Shown here piece after piece: positions 33,968-46,900 of a DNA stretch of 64,000 nt. This stretch comes from Solen grandis. Lineage: Eukaryota; Mollusca; Bivalvia; Adapedonta; Solenidae. The DNA lies in assembly GCA_021229015.1 (NCBI GenBank), contig CM037783.1, positions 31,314,088 to 31,378,087 on the forward strand, read 5' to 3'. A program made the translations under genes and the position numbers. Numbering within the stretch: position 1 is the first letter of the stretch; every line of letters starts with the position of its first letter. A model generated the notes under the pieces. The model was given only the letters and a program-made list of their open reading frames with translations, searched no databases and had not been told where the DNA came from.

Positions 33968-35479
33968 ATGGCGACCAGTGATTCCATAGAGACAAGTTCG
34001 GACGCTTACACTCCGCCCTACTGTGATGATCATAAGAGCAACCTACTTACAACCTTCTGCGAGGGTCACAAAACGTTGTCATGTGATATTTGTATTACAT
34101 TGAAACACCGGAAATGTAAAAGGACCCCGCTGAGAGAAAAAAGCAGCCAGCTGAATACAAGTCAATTTGATAAGATGTTGACGAGAATGAAAGATATTAA
34201 ATACAGTGTTGAGACATTACGATCATCCCGGGGAAAAGATGCTGCTATGGTGATCAAACAGGCAAAACAGTTTGTCAGTGATGTCAAGGAACTTAGGAGG
34301 AGAATAAATGAAAAATTTGATGATCTTGAGAAAAAGGCTTACATGGCTATTGAAGATGCTAAACAGGCCAAGGAATTAGATATGAAAGATCACGTGACTG
34401 CATGTGAAAATATTCTTAAGCAAGTTAACAAATGTATCAAGGAAATGCAAGACTGTCAGGCCTCAATGAATAAAGAAATTATGTTTATCGGACTGACAAA
34501 GTCATCTGCTAAAGTCGAGGAAATGGAGAAGATTGTAAGAGAAGTCGAGTCAGAAGCTTCCACACCATGTCACCTGACTTTCCAACCCAACAAAGATGTA
34601 CAAGATCTCTTACAGCAGGTGACTGAGCTCGGTCACGTGATTACAACCTTTCAAAGCAGTGATGTATCCAGCGGAGGGAATATACTTGAAATGACAGTTT
34701 CTAGTAAACAAGACATCAACATTAACACAGATTATATAACTGGTTCAACATTTCTCCCAAGTGGTGATCTTGTTTTATGTGACTATCGTAACAATAAGTT
34801 ACATCTGTATAGCCCCACCTTCATCTCTAAGGAGAATGTAGATCTACCATCAGAACCACGTGACGTCTGTACAGTAGCTGATACAGAGGTTGTCGTCACG
34901 TTACCAGGACAACAGAAGATTCGGTTTGTCTCTGTACAGCCGCGGCTGAGACTCGGAAAATCATTGAGAGTAGACAGGAAATGTTTCGGTATAGACTGTC
35001 ATGGCGGCATGATGTACGTCACGTGTCACGACTGGCCGGGTAATGGAGAAGTACTGGTGATGACGATGGATGGACAGATACAGAGGAGACTCGGGCTGGT
35101 ACAAGGACGGTACATGTTTACAAAACCAGACTATGTACGTGTCAGTCGCTATAGTGACCGTGTTTATATACCGGATAGTTACACCAACACCGTAACATGT
35201 CTGACACAAAATGGTGATTTGGTCTATAAGTATAAACACAAGGATTTATCTTGTCCTGTAGACATTCACGTAGACAGACAGGACAACATACTTGTAAGTG
35301 GGCGGTGGTCTGACAACATTCATCGTGTAGATAAGCTCGGTACTCACCACTCCATACTGGTCAGTCAGAGTGATGGGGTAGTAAATCCGTCCTGTCTCTC
35401 ATACCGGGACACTGATGGGGCGTTGTTTGTAGGAATGGATAATAAACCTGCTGGTAAGGTGTTCTGGCTGAAGAAGTAA
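33968..35479 (+). CDS. B-box / coiled-coil / beta-propeller protein (TRIM-like, RING-less)
   Basis: This single coding exon gives 503 residues. I chose the ATG at 33968 because a splice acceptor (CCCGACAG) ends one base before it; the upstream in-frame ATG at 33944 lies in the intron's pyrimidine tract. Residues 18-50 form a B-box with eight possible zinc ligands (C19, H22, C31, H34, C39, C42, H47, C50); the last is Cys where His is usual. Residues about 65-200 are a charged coiled coil. About 245-503 contain repeated blade-like strands (FLPSGDLVLCDYRNNKLHLY, VSRYSDRVYIPDSYTNTV, IHVDRQDNILVSGRWSDNI), as in NHL or six-bladed propellers of TRIM2/3/32/56-like proteins. There is no RING, so direct E3 ligase activity is not expected. 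Such proteins are abundant in bivalves and are often linked to innate immunity; that role is inference here. Confidence 0.88.
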   Translation: MATSDSIETSSDAYTPPYCDDHKSNLLTTFCEGHKTLSCDICITLKHRKCKRTPLREKSSQLNTSQFDKMLTRMKDIKYSVETLRSSRGKDAAMVIKQAKQFVSDVKELRRRINEKFDDLEKKAYMAIEDAKQAKELDMKDHVTACENILKQVNKCIKEMQDCQASMNKEIMFIGLTKSSAKVEEMEKIVREVESEASTPCHLTFQPNKDVQDLLQQVTELGHVITTFQSSDVSSGGNILEMTVSSKQDININTDYITGSTFLPSGDLVLCDYRNNKLHLYSPTFISKENVDLPSEPRDVCTVADTEVVVTLPGQQKIRFVSVQPRLRLGKSLRVDRKCFGIDCHGGMMYVTCHDWPGNGEVLVMTMDGQIQRRLGLVQGRYMFTKPDYVRVSRYSDRVYIPDSYTNTVTCLTQNGDLVYKYKHKDLSCPVDIHVDRQDNILVSGRWSDNIHRVDKLGTHHSILVSQSDGVVNPSCLSYRDTDGALFVGMDNKPAGKVFWLKK

Positions 35480-36590
35480 TGAAGAAGTAATATGTCGACT
35501 GTTTTATCAGGATTAATATCACCATGACAACCTTGAAGTATTGTTTCAAATATATCAAGTCAGACATTCTTATTACATGGTGCGAGTATTTGAGAGTCAG
35601 GCCGGAACTCGAACCGGGAACCGCTTGATTGCAGGGCTAGCTTGTCAACAAACAAGGCATTTATCTGCTTAACATAGATTCCATTCCATTTTTAAGATTG
35701 TAAGATAATTTACATGTATTTTGATTGGTTTGGTTGCAGCAAATCGTGTTTCATGTTTTCCACGTGATCTTCGTGTCTATATTTGTCGTATAATCTATTT
35801 TTAGCTCAACTCTGCTCGAGGTTACACAGTTACTCCGTACAAAACATTCATGTATATTTTTGGTTAGTTTTATCTGAACACGATGACATATTTGAATGCG
35901 GCATTGTTTTTTAAAAGCTGTTTTCAGTACCTAAATATTCTACCGTTTCTAGTATTGAATATTTTTATTTTTTATTTTCGAAGATTGTAACAGAATGTGT
36001 TGAAACGAAAATGGAACAAACATGAAATGTCACCGTGACCGTTTTTATACGTTTTGAATCCATCTTTTTTAACATTTTTAACAAATAGATAAAAATGTAT
36101 CTCGGTTAAAAAACAACAACAAAAAAACACTGAGCTGTTTCCATGGTAACAGGGACCGGATGCGTTTTCTGACGAACTGAGCGATAGTTATCTATGTGTG
36201 ATTTATTTTCGACGTTTACAAGGCCGGTTCTAACGATTCATCCCAATGAAAACTGTTGTAGATGTCCTTTAATGGCGACACAACCCTCTAAACAAATTAT
36301 CTCTGACATTGTGATAGTTTACATGCGGACTTTGAGAATACCCGAACTATATTACAACTTAAAGTGTTTTGTTACTTTCATGTCCAAAACATTGCGATAG
36401 TAAACTATTGTAATCACCCTTAAAAGATACATGTCAGAATATTTACTGAATGTTTTATCTTTCTTTTAATCGTTTTATCTTCCTTGTTCAGTAAATCAAT
36501 TATCACATGTTATATTTAGGAAATAGAGTTTCATTTATATATCATGTTATATCACAGAATAATGCACGACGTTAAGTTCAGATGCGCAGT
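35480..36590. other. intergenic downstream of the TRIM-like gene
   Basis: A tRNA-like remnant (AGGCCGGAACTCGAACCGGG) is near 35600. No clear AATAAA signal close to the stop was identified and no further gene was recognised. Confidence 0.4.
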
Positions 36591-36594
36591 AATC

Positions 36595-36770
36595 TAATAT
36601 CACGAAGGCCGGAGTCGTGGATTCGATCTCCGGCCTCGACATACCATCGCTCAACATTAGGGTAGTTCCATCCTCCGGGACTGGTTGTCAAGGTGATGAG
36701 ATAATGTTACTGAGCGTACTGTTGTCAGATCCATTGTACCTGAAGTCAGCGTTATAAGTATTTCAAGAGA
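36595..36770 (+). mobile_element. decayed tRNA-derived SINE
   Basis: A B-box-like GTCGTGGATTCGATCTCCGG is followed by GGGTAGTTCCATCCTCCGGG, GACTGGTTGTCAAGGTGATG and AGATAATGTTACTGAGCG, the order of family A. The tail is lost. Confidence 0.55.
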
Positions 36771-36874
36771 TAATTTTATAATCTAAAAAACAAAAAAACA
36801 AAAACAAAAAACGCTTTTTATATGCGCATCATTACTTATTTCATAAGTCCGTATGCCTCTTAAATCATTCATGT

Positions 36875-37056
36875 TCATGGGTAATTAATTTTCGTCGATT
36901 TCCTGAATTTTTATCGGGAATATTCATCACCATGAAAATAGTTCATTAAACAGATCCTATGTTTTAATCCATTAATACTTTTCTATGTACCAACGGTATT
37001 GCCTGGTAAACAGAATACTCGAAATTTAGTGTCAACGAAAAACTATGATTTTACAG
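36875..37056. mobile_element. ATTTTCGTG-type palindromic MITE, copy
   Basis: It starts GGGTAATTAATTTTCGTCGA and ends GTCAACGAAAAACTATGATT followed by TTACAG. These are imperfect inverted ends of the same family as 37597-37801. Confidence 0.6.
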
Positions 37057-37596
37057 AATCCGTGGTCAGGTCTATCTGTGCAAACAAAAACAAATCTAGA
37101 CAGCGCAATGACATGTTTATGTCACCAAAATAATTGTTTTTTTATGACGAATATATGCATGGACATTTCCCCATGGGAGAAATATAAACAAAATAAAGAC
37201 AGGCACAGTTGTTTTTTTGGGTTTTCATTTTGTGTGTTAGCCTTTGTATATTCACGTATTTTGCATGTATGAAGTGGAAATATCAAATACATTTCGAATG
37301 TCTTATTGACCTTTGCTACAATACGGATTACCAGTTTGTCTAAATTCAGAGAGAGAGAGAAAATTGCTGTATTGAATGAATGTTTGTTTATTTTTTGTAA
37401 ATTTGTGGGGATCCAATTAACAGTAAAACTTGTGAACAAAGGCCACTCAAGGGAAACTAAAAGTTAGCCTTAATATGGAGATTGCTGATTTCTTGGAATC
37501 CAGTCACTGGCCTTTGTTAATTCTTAACTTCTTATACATGAAGTGTTTATCTAGGGATAATATTCGTTGATATGTTCATCCACGAAATCCGTGTAC

Positions 37597-37801
37597 TGTG
37601 AAATCATTAATTTTCGTGGGACATTAATTTTCGTCGATTTTGCGGAGGGTTTTATCCACGATTATAAAACCACACAAAACCGTTTTTTTTATATAGGCCT
37701 CACGTTTTCTAGATCATAGATCCACAAATACATATACCCACGAAATTTCTTTGGGTATATTATCAACGAAATTAAATGTCAACGAAATTAATGATTTTAC
37801 A
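37597..37801. mobile_element. ATTTTCGTG-type palindromic MITE, best copy
   Basis: The left end TGTGAAATCATTAATTTTCG and the right end CGAAATTAATGATTTTACA are inverse to each other. The inside holds GAGGGTTTTATCCACGATTA. Other copies are at 20275, 36875 and about 43431. Confidence 0.75.
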
Positions 37802-37973
37802 TTATATATGTCCCCAACGAATATCAATGATTATACAGTTTGGTTTATGATACATTTAACATCGTGTTTGTGTGAACTTTGTAGAAACTAATATCTGTAG
37901 TTTTACATCTGCTGTAACCGTCTATAATCGGTTTTATTTATATATAAATAAAGGAATCGCTTACTGAGCATCG

Positions 37974-38004
<31 letters not shown>

Positions 38005-39059
38005 ATGTTTCAATCCATTATATATTGTAGACAAGTCAAGTCTTCAAATGTCGGGTAAGTGTCAGTAGAATGGTTTCTTGATAAAACAATAATCATATAT
38101 ATTTACCTCTTCCGACAAAAGTGACAAAACAAGGAACTATGTCTACTTGCACATTCTAGCTATAAATACGGCAATAATTTTTGCTTCTGTTACCCAACAT
38201 AAACGAATCACCATGGTTTGTTGTTCGCCCTTCTTTCGCGGTCAGGCTCAACTTCTGCCACGTGAGAATTGCAATAGCTCTATTTTATTTGAGTTTACAG
38301 TATCAACAACAGTTTTGAGGATAGTGGCATGATACCACACCCAGTCACACTATCAGGACACGGGGCCAATCAATATGTAATCGTGTATCCGAAAGCATTT
38401 TCCCGCGTTTATGTTTATAAATCGTAACATCATTGAAAAATGCGCCTATGACCGAAAATATTCAGGAAATAGTTTGATTTACCCCGCCATCATTTGTACC
38501 ACCATTGATGACAAAAATCATATTTTAATTTTCTAATCTGTTTTTACAAATGCTGGAAGAGACACCTTCCGTTAAATTTTAAAAATTATTTCTAGTTAAT
38601 CAATAAACAAAAGTACATGTATTCTATTTTTGGAGGATAAGTTTAAACAGACATGTTCTTTTACGGGTCATTATAAATGAACAATTTGTTAAATTATCAT
38701 GGTTTTAAATAATAATAATAGAAAGGAATAATTCTAACTTTAGAATATTGGGTTATGTTGTTTACATTTTACTTGATAATTTAGCTTTAACGGACTCACA
38801 TTGAATCTTGCTGATATCCTCATAACTATAAGAGCAAAATCCGACTCGTTTAAAAAAAATAATATATGTCCGTGAGAACAGCTGTACAAACAAATATTCA
38901 CACTCCGGTGCCTCAATCACGGACACACTGAGTTACCACGTGACCATGGTGTGTACCAAAAATAACGCTTTTGATTACCTTTGATTAAGCTGAAAATCAG
39001 CTATTGTCCAACTCATTGTGGCAAAGATCTCTGCGAAATGTCCTGTGTTGGAGAAGGAA
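37802..39059. other. intergenic, no gene seen
   Basis: A 25-base T run lies at about 37977-38001. A decayed family A SINE fragment lies at about 38325-38375 (GTGGCATGATACCACACCCA). No coding signal was recognised. Confidence 0.45.
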
Positions 39060-39065
39060 CGTGAA

Positions 39066-39600
39066 GACGTTTATCATGGAACGTATCTACCTGAAAACCA
39101 TGACCTCTTCACGAGTAGCATTTAAGACGAAATAAAAGTAAATTAAAAAGACGACTTTCCTACGATAAGGCAATTAAAAACTTAAGTTATAAGATGTAAA
39201 ACACTCATGAAAATAAAAAGAAACCCTTGTCTCTCCAAAATGAATTAGAAATGCGCAATAGGACTATTGCGCATTTCTAATTCATTTTTGGGAGAAACAA
39301 AGGGGTTTCTTTTTATTTTCAATTAAACTTAAGTTATAAAATGTAAAACACTCATGAAAATAAAAAAAAACCTTGTCCTTTCCCAAAAGAATTTGAAATG
39401 CGCAATAGGACATTGCGCATTTCTAAAACATTTTGAGGACAAGGTTTTCTTTTATTTTATGAGTGTTTTACATTTATAACTTAAAGTTTTTAATTGCCTT
39501 TCGAGGAAAGTGTCTTTTTAATTTACTTTTTTTTCGTCTTAAAAGTCTCGTGAAGAGGTCTGGTTTTTTAGGTAAATATGATGGGCCCACGACTCCGTCG
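39066..39600. repeat. nested fold-back palindrome (arm, inverse, arm, inverse)
   Basis: The left arm runs from about 39110 (CTCTTCACGAG) to 39262 (TGCGCAATAGGA). It is followed by an inverse of its inner part, then a second copy of the inner arm (39335-39410), then an inverse running out to about 39590 (CTCGTGAAGAGGTC). The arms share GTAAAACACTCATGAAAATA and AAAAAGACGACTTTCC and their inverses, with many small indels. Such geometry is typical of a read fold-back or template-switch error but could be a real hairpin element. Confidence 0.75.
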
Positions 39601-40856
39601 TGAAGGGTAAAACCAAATTTTACATAATATCTGTTTATATTGTTGGACATTCCGTCGGCAGTTTTTTTAGAAAATTTTGGGGACTTGTCTGCTTGAGACA
39701 ACAAAGACTTACTTTGGTCAAATTTGACCAGATTTTATTTTCCCTTTAAAAATACAGTGAAAACTTGAGACAAATTAGACAAGCGGGCTCCACTGGGTTC
39801 TCTTTTTTTATTTTTAAAAGACAACTGTGAACGGCTGCTTTAATTAATGTAAACCCTTTATTGGAAGGATTAAAGTTCGGGGAATGTCGATATTGTTCTA
39901 ATGTTCGGGGCGCCGCCCTTATAATTAAATTTCAAAGTCGAAAAAAAATAACTATCATTTTTTTTATATCATTTAAAAAAACAAAAATCTACAAGAAAAA
40001 AGTCTGATAATGTTCTTCTGTCGTTTAACTTTGAACGAAAAGTAAATAACGATAAAAACCCCACATTGCCCCCAAAAATTTACTTTCACTTAAGTTGCTT
40101 TTCCCCATTTCAATTTCTCTAAATGGAGAAAAAAAAGTGAAAATAGGTAAAAATTTTGTATGATTCGGTAAATTTGTTTTACACTATTCGCGTTGACTTA
40201 GTGTTTTTTGTGTTTTCTGTATACTCTATGTATCATGCTTTTAGGCATTCCTTTTGGGAACCCCGGGAGAGACAGCCGGTCTTGACCTTGAAAAGGCGCT
40301 AGATTTTGAACGTCAGCTTCGTTCTGTCATGTATTCTAAGCGTAACGGTTTATCTTGCGGACACAATTGCTTTTGTAACTATTCAAATACTACGCGTGGT
40401 TTAATTTGTCAGAAAGTAGCTGTTTAATATTCACACAGACGAAGTTTTGCCTTCTGAAAAATTCAGATACATACGGTAGTGGGTAAAGAATAATTTCATT
40501 ACCTTGGTTTCCCCACGAGCATGGTCTTTGGTGACTAATATTTTAAGCCATATTCGGGGTTTTTAAAATCATTAAACTATAGGGCGGTGATTTACCGGGT
40601 GCCCCAGGCTTTTTCCACTGTAAATACCCATCACGCGTAAATTAATAAAACATACATTTACCTATACACATCAAAAAATGCGAAACCCACTGACTTGATG
40701 ATTAAGTTTTTTTTCTACTGTCCTTCCAATACTTTTAAAAGGAGCAGAAATTTTTTGGCTTTGAAAAAAGACATTATTTAAAGAGTCCCCAAAAAATTTT
40801 CTTCGTAGGAACACCAATGCCGTTTTAAAACAACCCATGTCTTTCCTTTTAAAAAC
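39601..40856. other. low-confidence sequence next to the gap
   Basis: Between the fold-back and the N run, homopolymers are frequent and no repeat family or exon can be placed. The expected second-FBA exons of the left FBA gene are not found here. I suspect poorly polished or misassembled sequence. Confidence 0.35.
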
Positions 40857-40956
40857 NNNNNNNNNNNNNNNNNNNNNNNNNNNNNNNNNNNNNNNNNNNN
40901 NNNNNNNNNNNNNNNNNNNNNNNNNNNNNNNNNNNNNNNNNNNNNNNNNNNNNNNN
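40857..40956. other. assembly gap, 100 N, inside the left FBA gene
   Basis: This placeholder join truncates the exon at 40957-41001 of the left FBA gene. The remaining exons for the second FBA domain are expected beyond it but are not seen on the left side. Confidence 0.95.
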
Positions 40957-43900
40957 ATATGCATTTTTCAACAGATTTTTTCCACAAGCGTCGATCAGAA
41001 TCTGAAAGAAAACTCATAATTATACACCGCTTTCTTTAAAATTCAAATACTACACCGGCCTTTAAACTATAGCAGACTATAAATTATATATCTGATTCAA
41101 TGCTTTTGGTGAAACGATAGAAAAATATCCATAAACATTAGTCATATATTTCAGCGTAGAGGACAATATTACCATGCCATTTGAGATAACAATCTATTAC
41201 CATGCCATTTGAAATATATCATCTTGCTTGAAACTGCAATAGCTTTACAGATGCAAAACTGAATAGCGCTAAGTCTCAAGGGTTTCAGGACTGGTTGGTC
41301 CGATGTCAGGATAATGTGACAAGGTGTATAGTTGCACTTGTCTTCGGGAGATGGGGTGGGGGCATATCTGTCATTCAATATCTATTATCTCTTGTAGACA
41401 GATGTCCTCAAAATGACTAAGATACAGTCACAAGCTGTTAGCGTGCTCTATCCGTGTTTTGATAGTGGTTATGACCCTATCATTGATGTGCACTGCTGTA
41501 CAAAAAGAGAACTCAAACTTGTCTGTGTCGACAATGTCTTTAAGACCTTATTATGTTAAAAAAGTACTCCACAAGTTTAAATGGATAATAGTATAATAGA
41601 TTACTTCTTATTAAAAATGGCAAACAATCTACGGAATAATTTAGCGCTGAGCAAACTCAATAAAATGACTACTTAAAGTAACCAATTGTAATTAAAAGGA
41701 AAAATAACTGAAAGACAGGGGTATGTTACTTAATAAAGTCAAGCGTGGATTTCTGGAATTCAACTGCGTTCCACTGTTTAAATTCAGCAGCGCGCAAATA
41801 ATTATGTGCGCTTATAACGTAAACCCACCCAACAGGGGAAGTGCACAACTATGAACACCGAAATATGTGCGCCAAATCATCAAAACAATGTAGAAAGAGA
41901 AATACTCTCTAATCCTAAGATTAGAAAAAAAACAACAACAAAGAAATGAGATCGCTGGAATGCCAGCGCACTACAATACTTTTGGGGGAACATTAGCCAT
42001 AGACAAAACAGAAACTCCTACCTGTTTCTTTTGTTCTGTCATCTTTTGGCCCACATAGACAGCCGAGTTTGTCATCTTTGCCCCATAGTATCCTGACCAT
42101 CTTTTCGTGTCCTGGCCTCCATGTTGGAACTCCACGTAACGGACACCCGAGGGGTAGCTTTTAAAGACGTGATGAACCTGCAATTCGAAATTTATATCAT
42201 TTGTTTCAGGAAAGTGGTATATTGGGATATGCTGTTTACGAAATGCTAGATTTATCTAGAGTATTCGATATATAAAAATAGTTTATATAATCTGATATCA
42301 AATATACCCATGACACTCGACTTATCCGAGGCATGCGATATATATACAATATTTTTTATACTACACATATTCAATGACCCGTGATATTTGATTTATCCGA
42401 GTTACTTGACATATACAAGAATTTTAATTTTCAACAAGAAATACATTGTATCGTTATTTTGTTCGTGAGAAATACCATTGTTATATTGTTTTTAAACTTT
42501 TCGCTCCGAAATCTTGTCCCAAATTTTAACTTTTCGTATCAACGCCCCACCAAATTCGAATGTTTTGACTTTTCGTCTTCAACCTTGCAATTCGGGATTG
42601 CAGAATTCACCCAGCGTATCTTATGATGATTTAATTAGCATATTGGGGTGCTTGATGTCATTTTTACGTGCAAACCTATGCCAAAGACATGATCCAGGCA
42701 GAGAAAGTAATACAATTTGAAATAAATGTCGTTTACTTGTAGTATCACGCCGAAGACATCGTTATAAAATAATACAGCGGCCTCCATGTAATCCATGTCG
42801 GTGTGATATTTGTGCAAGCTTTCATCAGCTTCATCAGTAGAGCAATCACCAGGACGTCAGTGCTCCAGGTTCGAGTTCCGGAATGGCTGCACATTTATTT
42901 TCTCGTCTGGTTACAACTACTAATACAAATAAACGAATGAACCTACCTTTTTCCATTCGGCCTTTGCTTCCAACTTGTCCTTGAAGTCCCATTTGTCCAA
43001 CTCGGTCTTCTTATCATCTGCCAGAAGTCGAACCGTCAGAGTGTACGTACAGCCGCAGTCGTACCGAGACGTGTACCTGGTACGGCAGATTCACTAGTTT
43101 TACTATCAACTAGGTTTTCTAACGGAAACATGCTCTTTATCCGGACAGTAATTATTCACGCATTGAGATAGTTCATGATAATAATCGATTTTAAAAATGA
43201 AACTGAGTGAATTTGCACATGGCTTAGTTTCCTGACTAACATTCAAAGTCACACACAGAAGTTGAATGTCAAAACGTATAAAATTACCTTTTCGGATAGT
43301 AACTTCCTCACGCATTGAATACTTTTTTTAATCCCCCCTCTCTCTCTCTCTCTCTCTCTGATTAATTGTATGTCGTATTTTAGAACTTGAAGCAGAATAT
43401 GCTTCCTTATTACGCGTAACACTGTAAAATCATCAAATTTCTTGTGTGACTACTTTCTTGTTCATTACAAGGGTGTTTTATCAACTAGTATGAATGCCCT
43501 GAACTTAATATCTTATAGGCTTCACAAGGAGCCACGAATATAATGTATATTATTGATCTTCAATCATCTTGAAATTGAGTTCAAACAAATGCCGAATTTA
43601 TGCCATTGAAAAATCAACGTTTTTAAATTTTAAAGTATCACTAGTATCTGTCACTTCGTATCTTACTAAAAGTCTCTAAAAAAATCTCAGGATAAGAACT
43701 GTAATGTATTCTAAGTACTCGGTCAGTGTTGGTCCTGCATGCTTATCCTCTTATTTACATCATAAATTTTATTTACTGCTCGTTATTTGTAAAAAGAGTA
43801 TGGTTAAATCAAACCCATTAAGCACATTAACCCTTTCCCTCATATAGACTCATTTTGACGCACTCAATAGGTATCACATAAAGCCTGATCTGCAGAAAAC

Positions 43901-46900
43901 CACAGTTAAACCTTACCAAATTTAATTACAAAATCCTCATTTCCAGACCACTGAGGAGCAGCGAACAACATAAAACCTGATCAGCCTGCGAGTTACTCGC
44001 AGGCTGATCTGGTTTTATGCTGTTCGCATCAGTCTTTCCATGGTGTCCTCTATGAGGGAAAGGGTTAAACACATTAAGTTCCTTGGTTAACTAGAATTGC
44101 GGATTTCTAATCCCTTTCAACTGCGCCTGGGTCAGGTCGGAATTTTGCCCCTGTGTATTTGAAATGATTGATGGTCCATTTAGCGACTAATTCTTAAAGT
44201 CTGGCCTAATGGGGTCCCGAGAGAATCGGGCCAGCTGGTCTTCCCAGATACATGTCAAATTAAACACTCCTGCACTTGAAACATGGTAATGAGAAAACAA
44301 TGCAAACTACTCTCTTAAATAGGGTTATATGATTCCAACGCTTATAGATAATGAGTCTAGTATTTTTTAAACCTACGAGTTAGGAAGGAACGTAGGAACA
44401 CATGAGCCACTTAGATATTAATCTCTCACTTTTCTTTTGTTGTCACCTTAAAGTTTACAAAACACATATATACCAGTGAAACGTAATTTTATCGAATAAA
44501 CAAGCACGGTTTCTACTTACCAGTCCCGCACAGTGATGGGGGGCTTCTTGTTGTCCAGTTCCTCCGTGCTGACCCCACGCTCGGGCAGATAGACAAGCTG
44601 GAGCTTCACGCAGGGTGCATAACTTGTTGCCCAACACGACACCTTTTCTGTACGACAAGTGAAATAAAATACTGTAAAACATGTAAGTTGATTAGGTCCC
44701 GGTCTATATGCAAGTCAGGTTAAGGATTATATGTAAATTATGCCAAATTTTATATGTTAATTAGATCAATGATTGTATGCAAATCAGACCCAATATTATA
44801 CGAATTGTGTGTAAATCAGGACTTGGGTTGAAAGCAAAGCGGATAAAAAGATTGTATGAAATTGATAGAACATGTCAAAGTTTATATAAATTGTAAAAAG
44901 AGTGCATGCAAATTTGAGTAGATTACATAATACGCTCTAGATATTGTAGGTGAAATGGAAAAAAAACATGAGACAATTTAGATGGATTTGTAATTGTCTA
45001 TATACCATACAATGATTATGCAATATTCAAGCATGCTTTAAAACGGTATAAGTTTTTTCAATTAGTCAGCTTTTATACAACAATTGAGCAGGTATTTGGG
45101 GTGTTGATGGGGGGATAACAAGTTTCTGCCGAATTACCAACAGAAAGCTAGAGTAGTAACTTGTCCCTTACATTAGCTAATAAGGTTGTGATGTCGGATA
45201 TCAACTGAAAATAATTTATTGATATTTTTGTCTGTTTCGATAACTCCCCCACCCCATAAATTTATCTTATTTCGTGCTTTATTAGTATTAATTGTGACAG
45301 TTGTGTAAGTATTCAGCCCTGTACAGAGTGAACACTAACCAGCTGTTATTTTATTCTATGTTTCTCTTCCTTCACTCTTCTCCTTCGCATTGTGAATGTG
45401 TGTGGGGGATGTGTATGTGCGGGGGGTGGGGGGGGGGGTGGATAACATCCATACGAATACGTAGGATTCCAGTATTAACTCGTTATCTCCCTTTGTTTCC
45501 TTTATAGAGCGGTAAAGAATATACATGAATTTGCCCAATAAGGCATTTGAATTGTTGTAAAGACTTTATATTGATTTAGAAATTAGCAGTTCAACAAATC
45601 TCAGATATATTTGTTTGCATTAAACTGCGTTACAAACATATTATCATTTTGTAAGTTACCATATGTAAACAAGTATAAACTATTGTCATAATTTGCCTCG
45701 GAAAAATTGCCAGTGCTACGAGCAGTTGACATCTTTCACTAAACACTAATTTGAAAAAGAAAAACAAAACTAACTTTTTATCTTGCAGAACTCAGAGAAA
45801 TCCTTGGAAGCTGATGGTGTTTCTTCGCACCTGAACCCGTCCCCACCGCTTTTGACCACCTTCCAGTGTTCCATGTCTTCTGATGGACACAGCGCAACAA
45901 TCAGCCAGATAATTAAAACATTTATTTTTGTCTGAATACAATGCTATTTTGATTAATGTTGCTTCTCATAACTTGTCTACACGAATGAGTGATCAGATCG
46001 CTTACTTCTTAAGATTTATTGGATCGGAAAGACATGGGTTCGAAACCCGCTGCTAAATATGTCCTTGATATTATAATACTTTACTAGTATAGATTCTTTG
46101 CTGATTACCCCTACTCGTACAAGGGTGCAGGCTAAATGGATGGATCCGTGTTAAGGATAGTATGACTGGCTAAGAGTGTTATCAAACAACATGTCTACAG
46201 TATTATACAACAGTGAAGCACCAGAATATCGGTCCCACGTAGAATTACCGAATGACCAAAGTTTTGTCGATAGTATGTTAAACTCAAGCAAATTGAAATT
46301 ACACAACATTGATCCGAAAATGTCGTAATACAGAAATCCATTCATTATTTAAATAAAATAAAAAAAAGTATGAAAATGTAGAGTTACACAATAATATTGC
46401 TGTAGTCATTCTTTTTCTATAAGTAAATTAACATATTTATTCATTTATTCATTTACCAATAACGCATTTAATCAGAGAATTGAAATACCTAGTAATGTAG
46501 CTTCGTTATTTAATAAAACAGTGGTTGATAAATTAACGAAAAAAAAACCCCCAAAAAAACAAAAAGAATCATTGAAAGCGTAACGAAATAGCCAAGTAAG
46601 TAAAGATAAATGACACATAGTCACATTCGCCCTCAAATAGTTTAGAAACTTAAACTTAAAAAAATCGTTTCCTTGCTGCTTTTTGAGGGCGGGATTCGAC
46701 ACAGAGGCCCTTAAAGATAAACTTCTGTAAAAGGCAGTAGAATATTTTGTTCAGGTAAAAAGGAGATCAATGAATATTGCAAAATTTCAAAAAAAAAATA
46801 TGGAAAAATAACAGAGAAAATGAAATCATACTATAAAATATCATTTCTCTACTGCAATCTGTTGATTTATTATATAAATAATTTAATTTAACCAGTGTAG

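Noticed and set aside
40671..41019. Frames that read through the N run
   Set aside because: They are translations of a gap. Only 40957-41001 has splice support.
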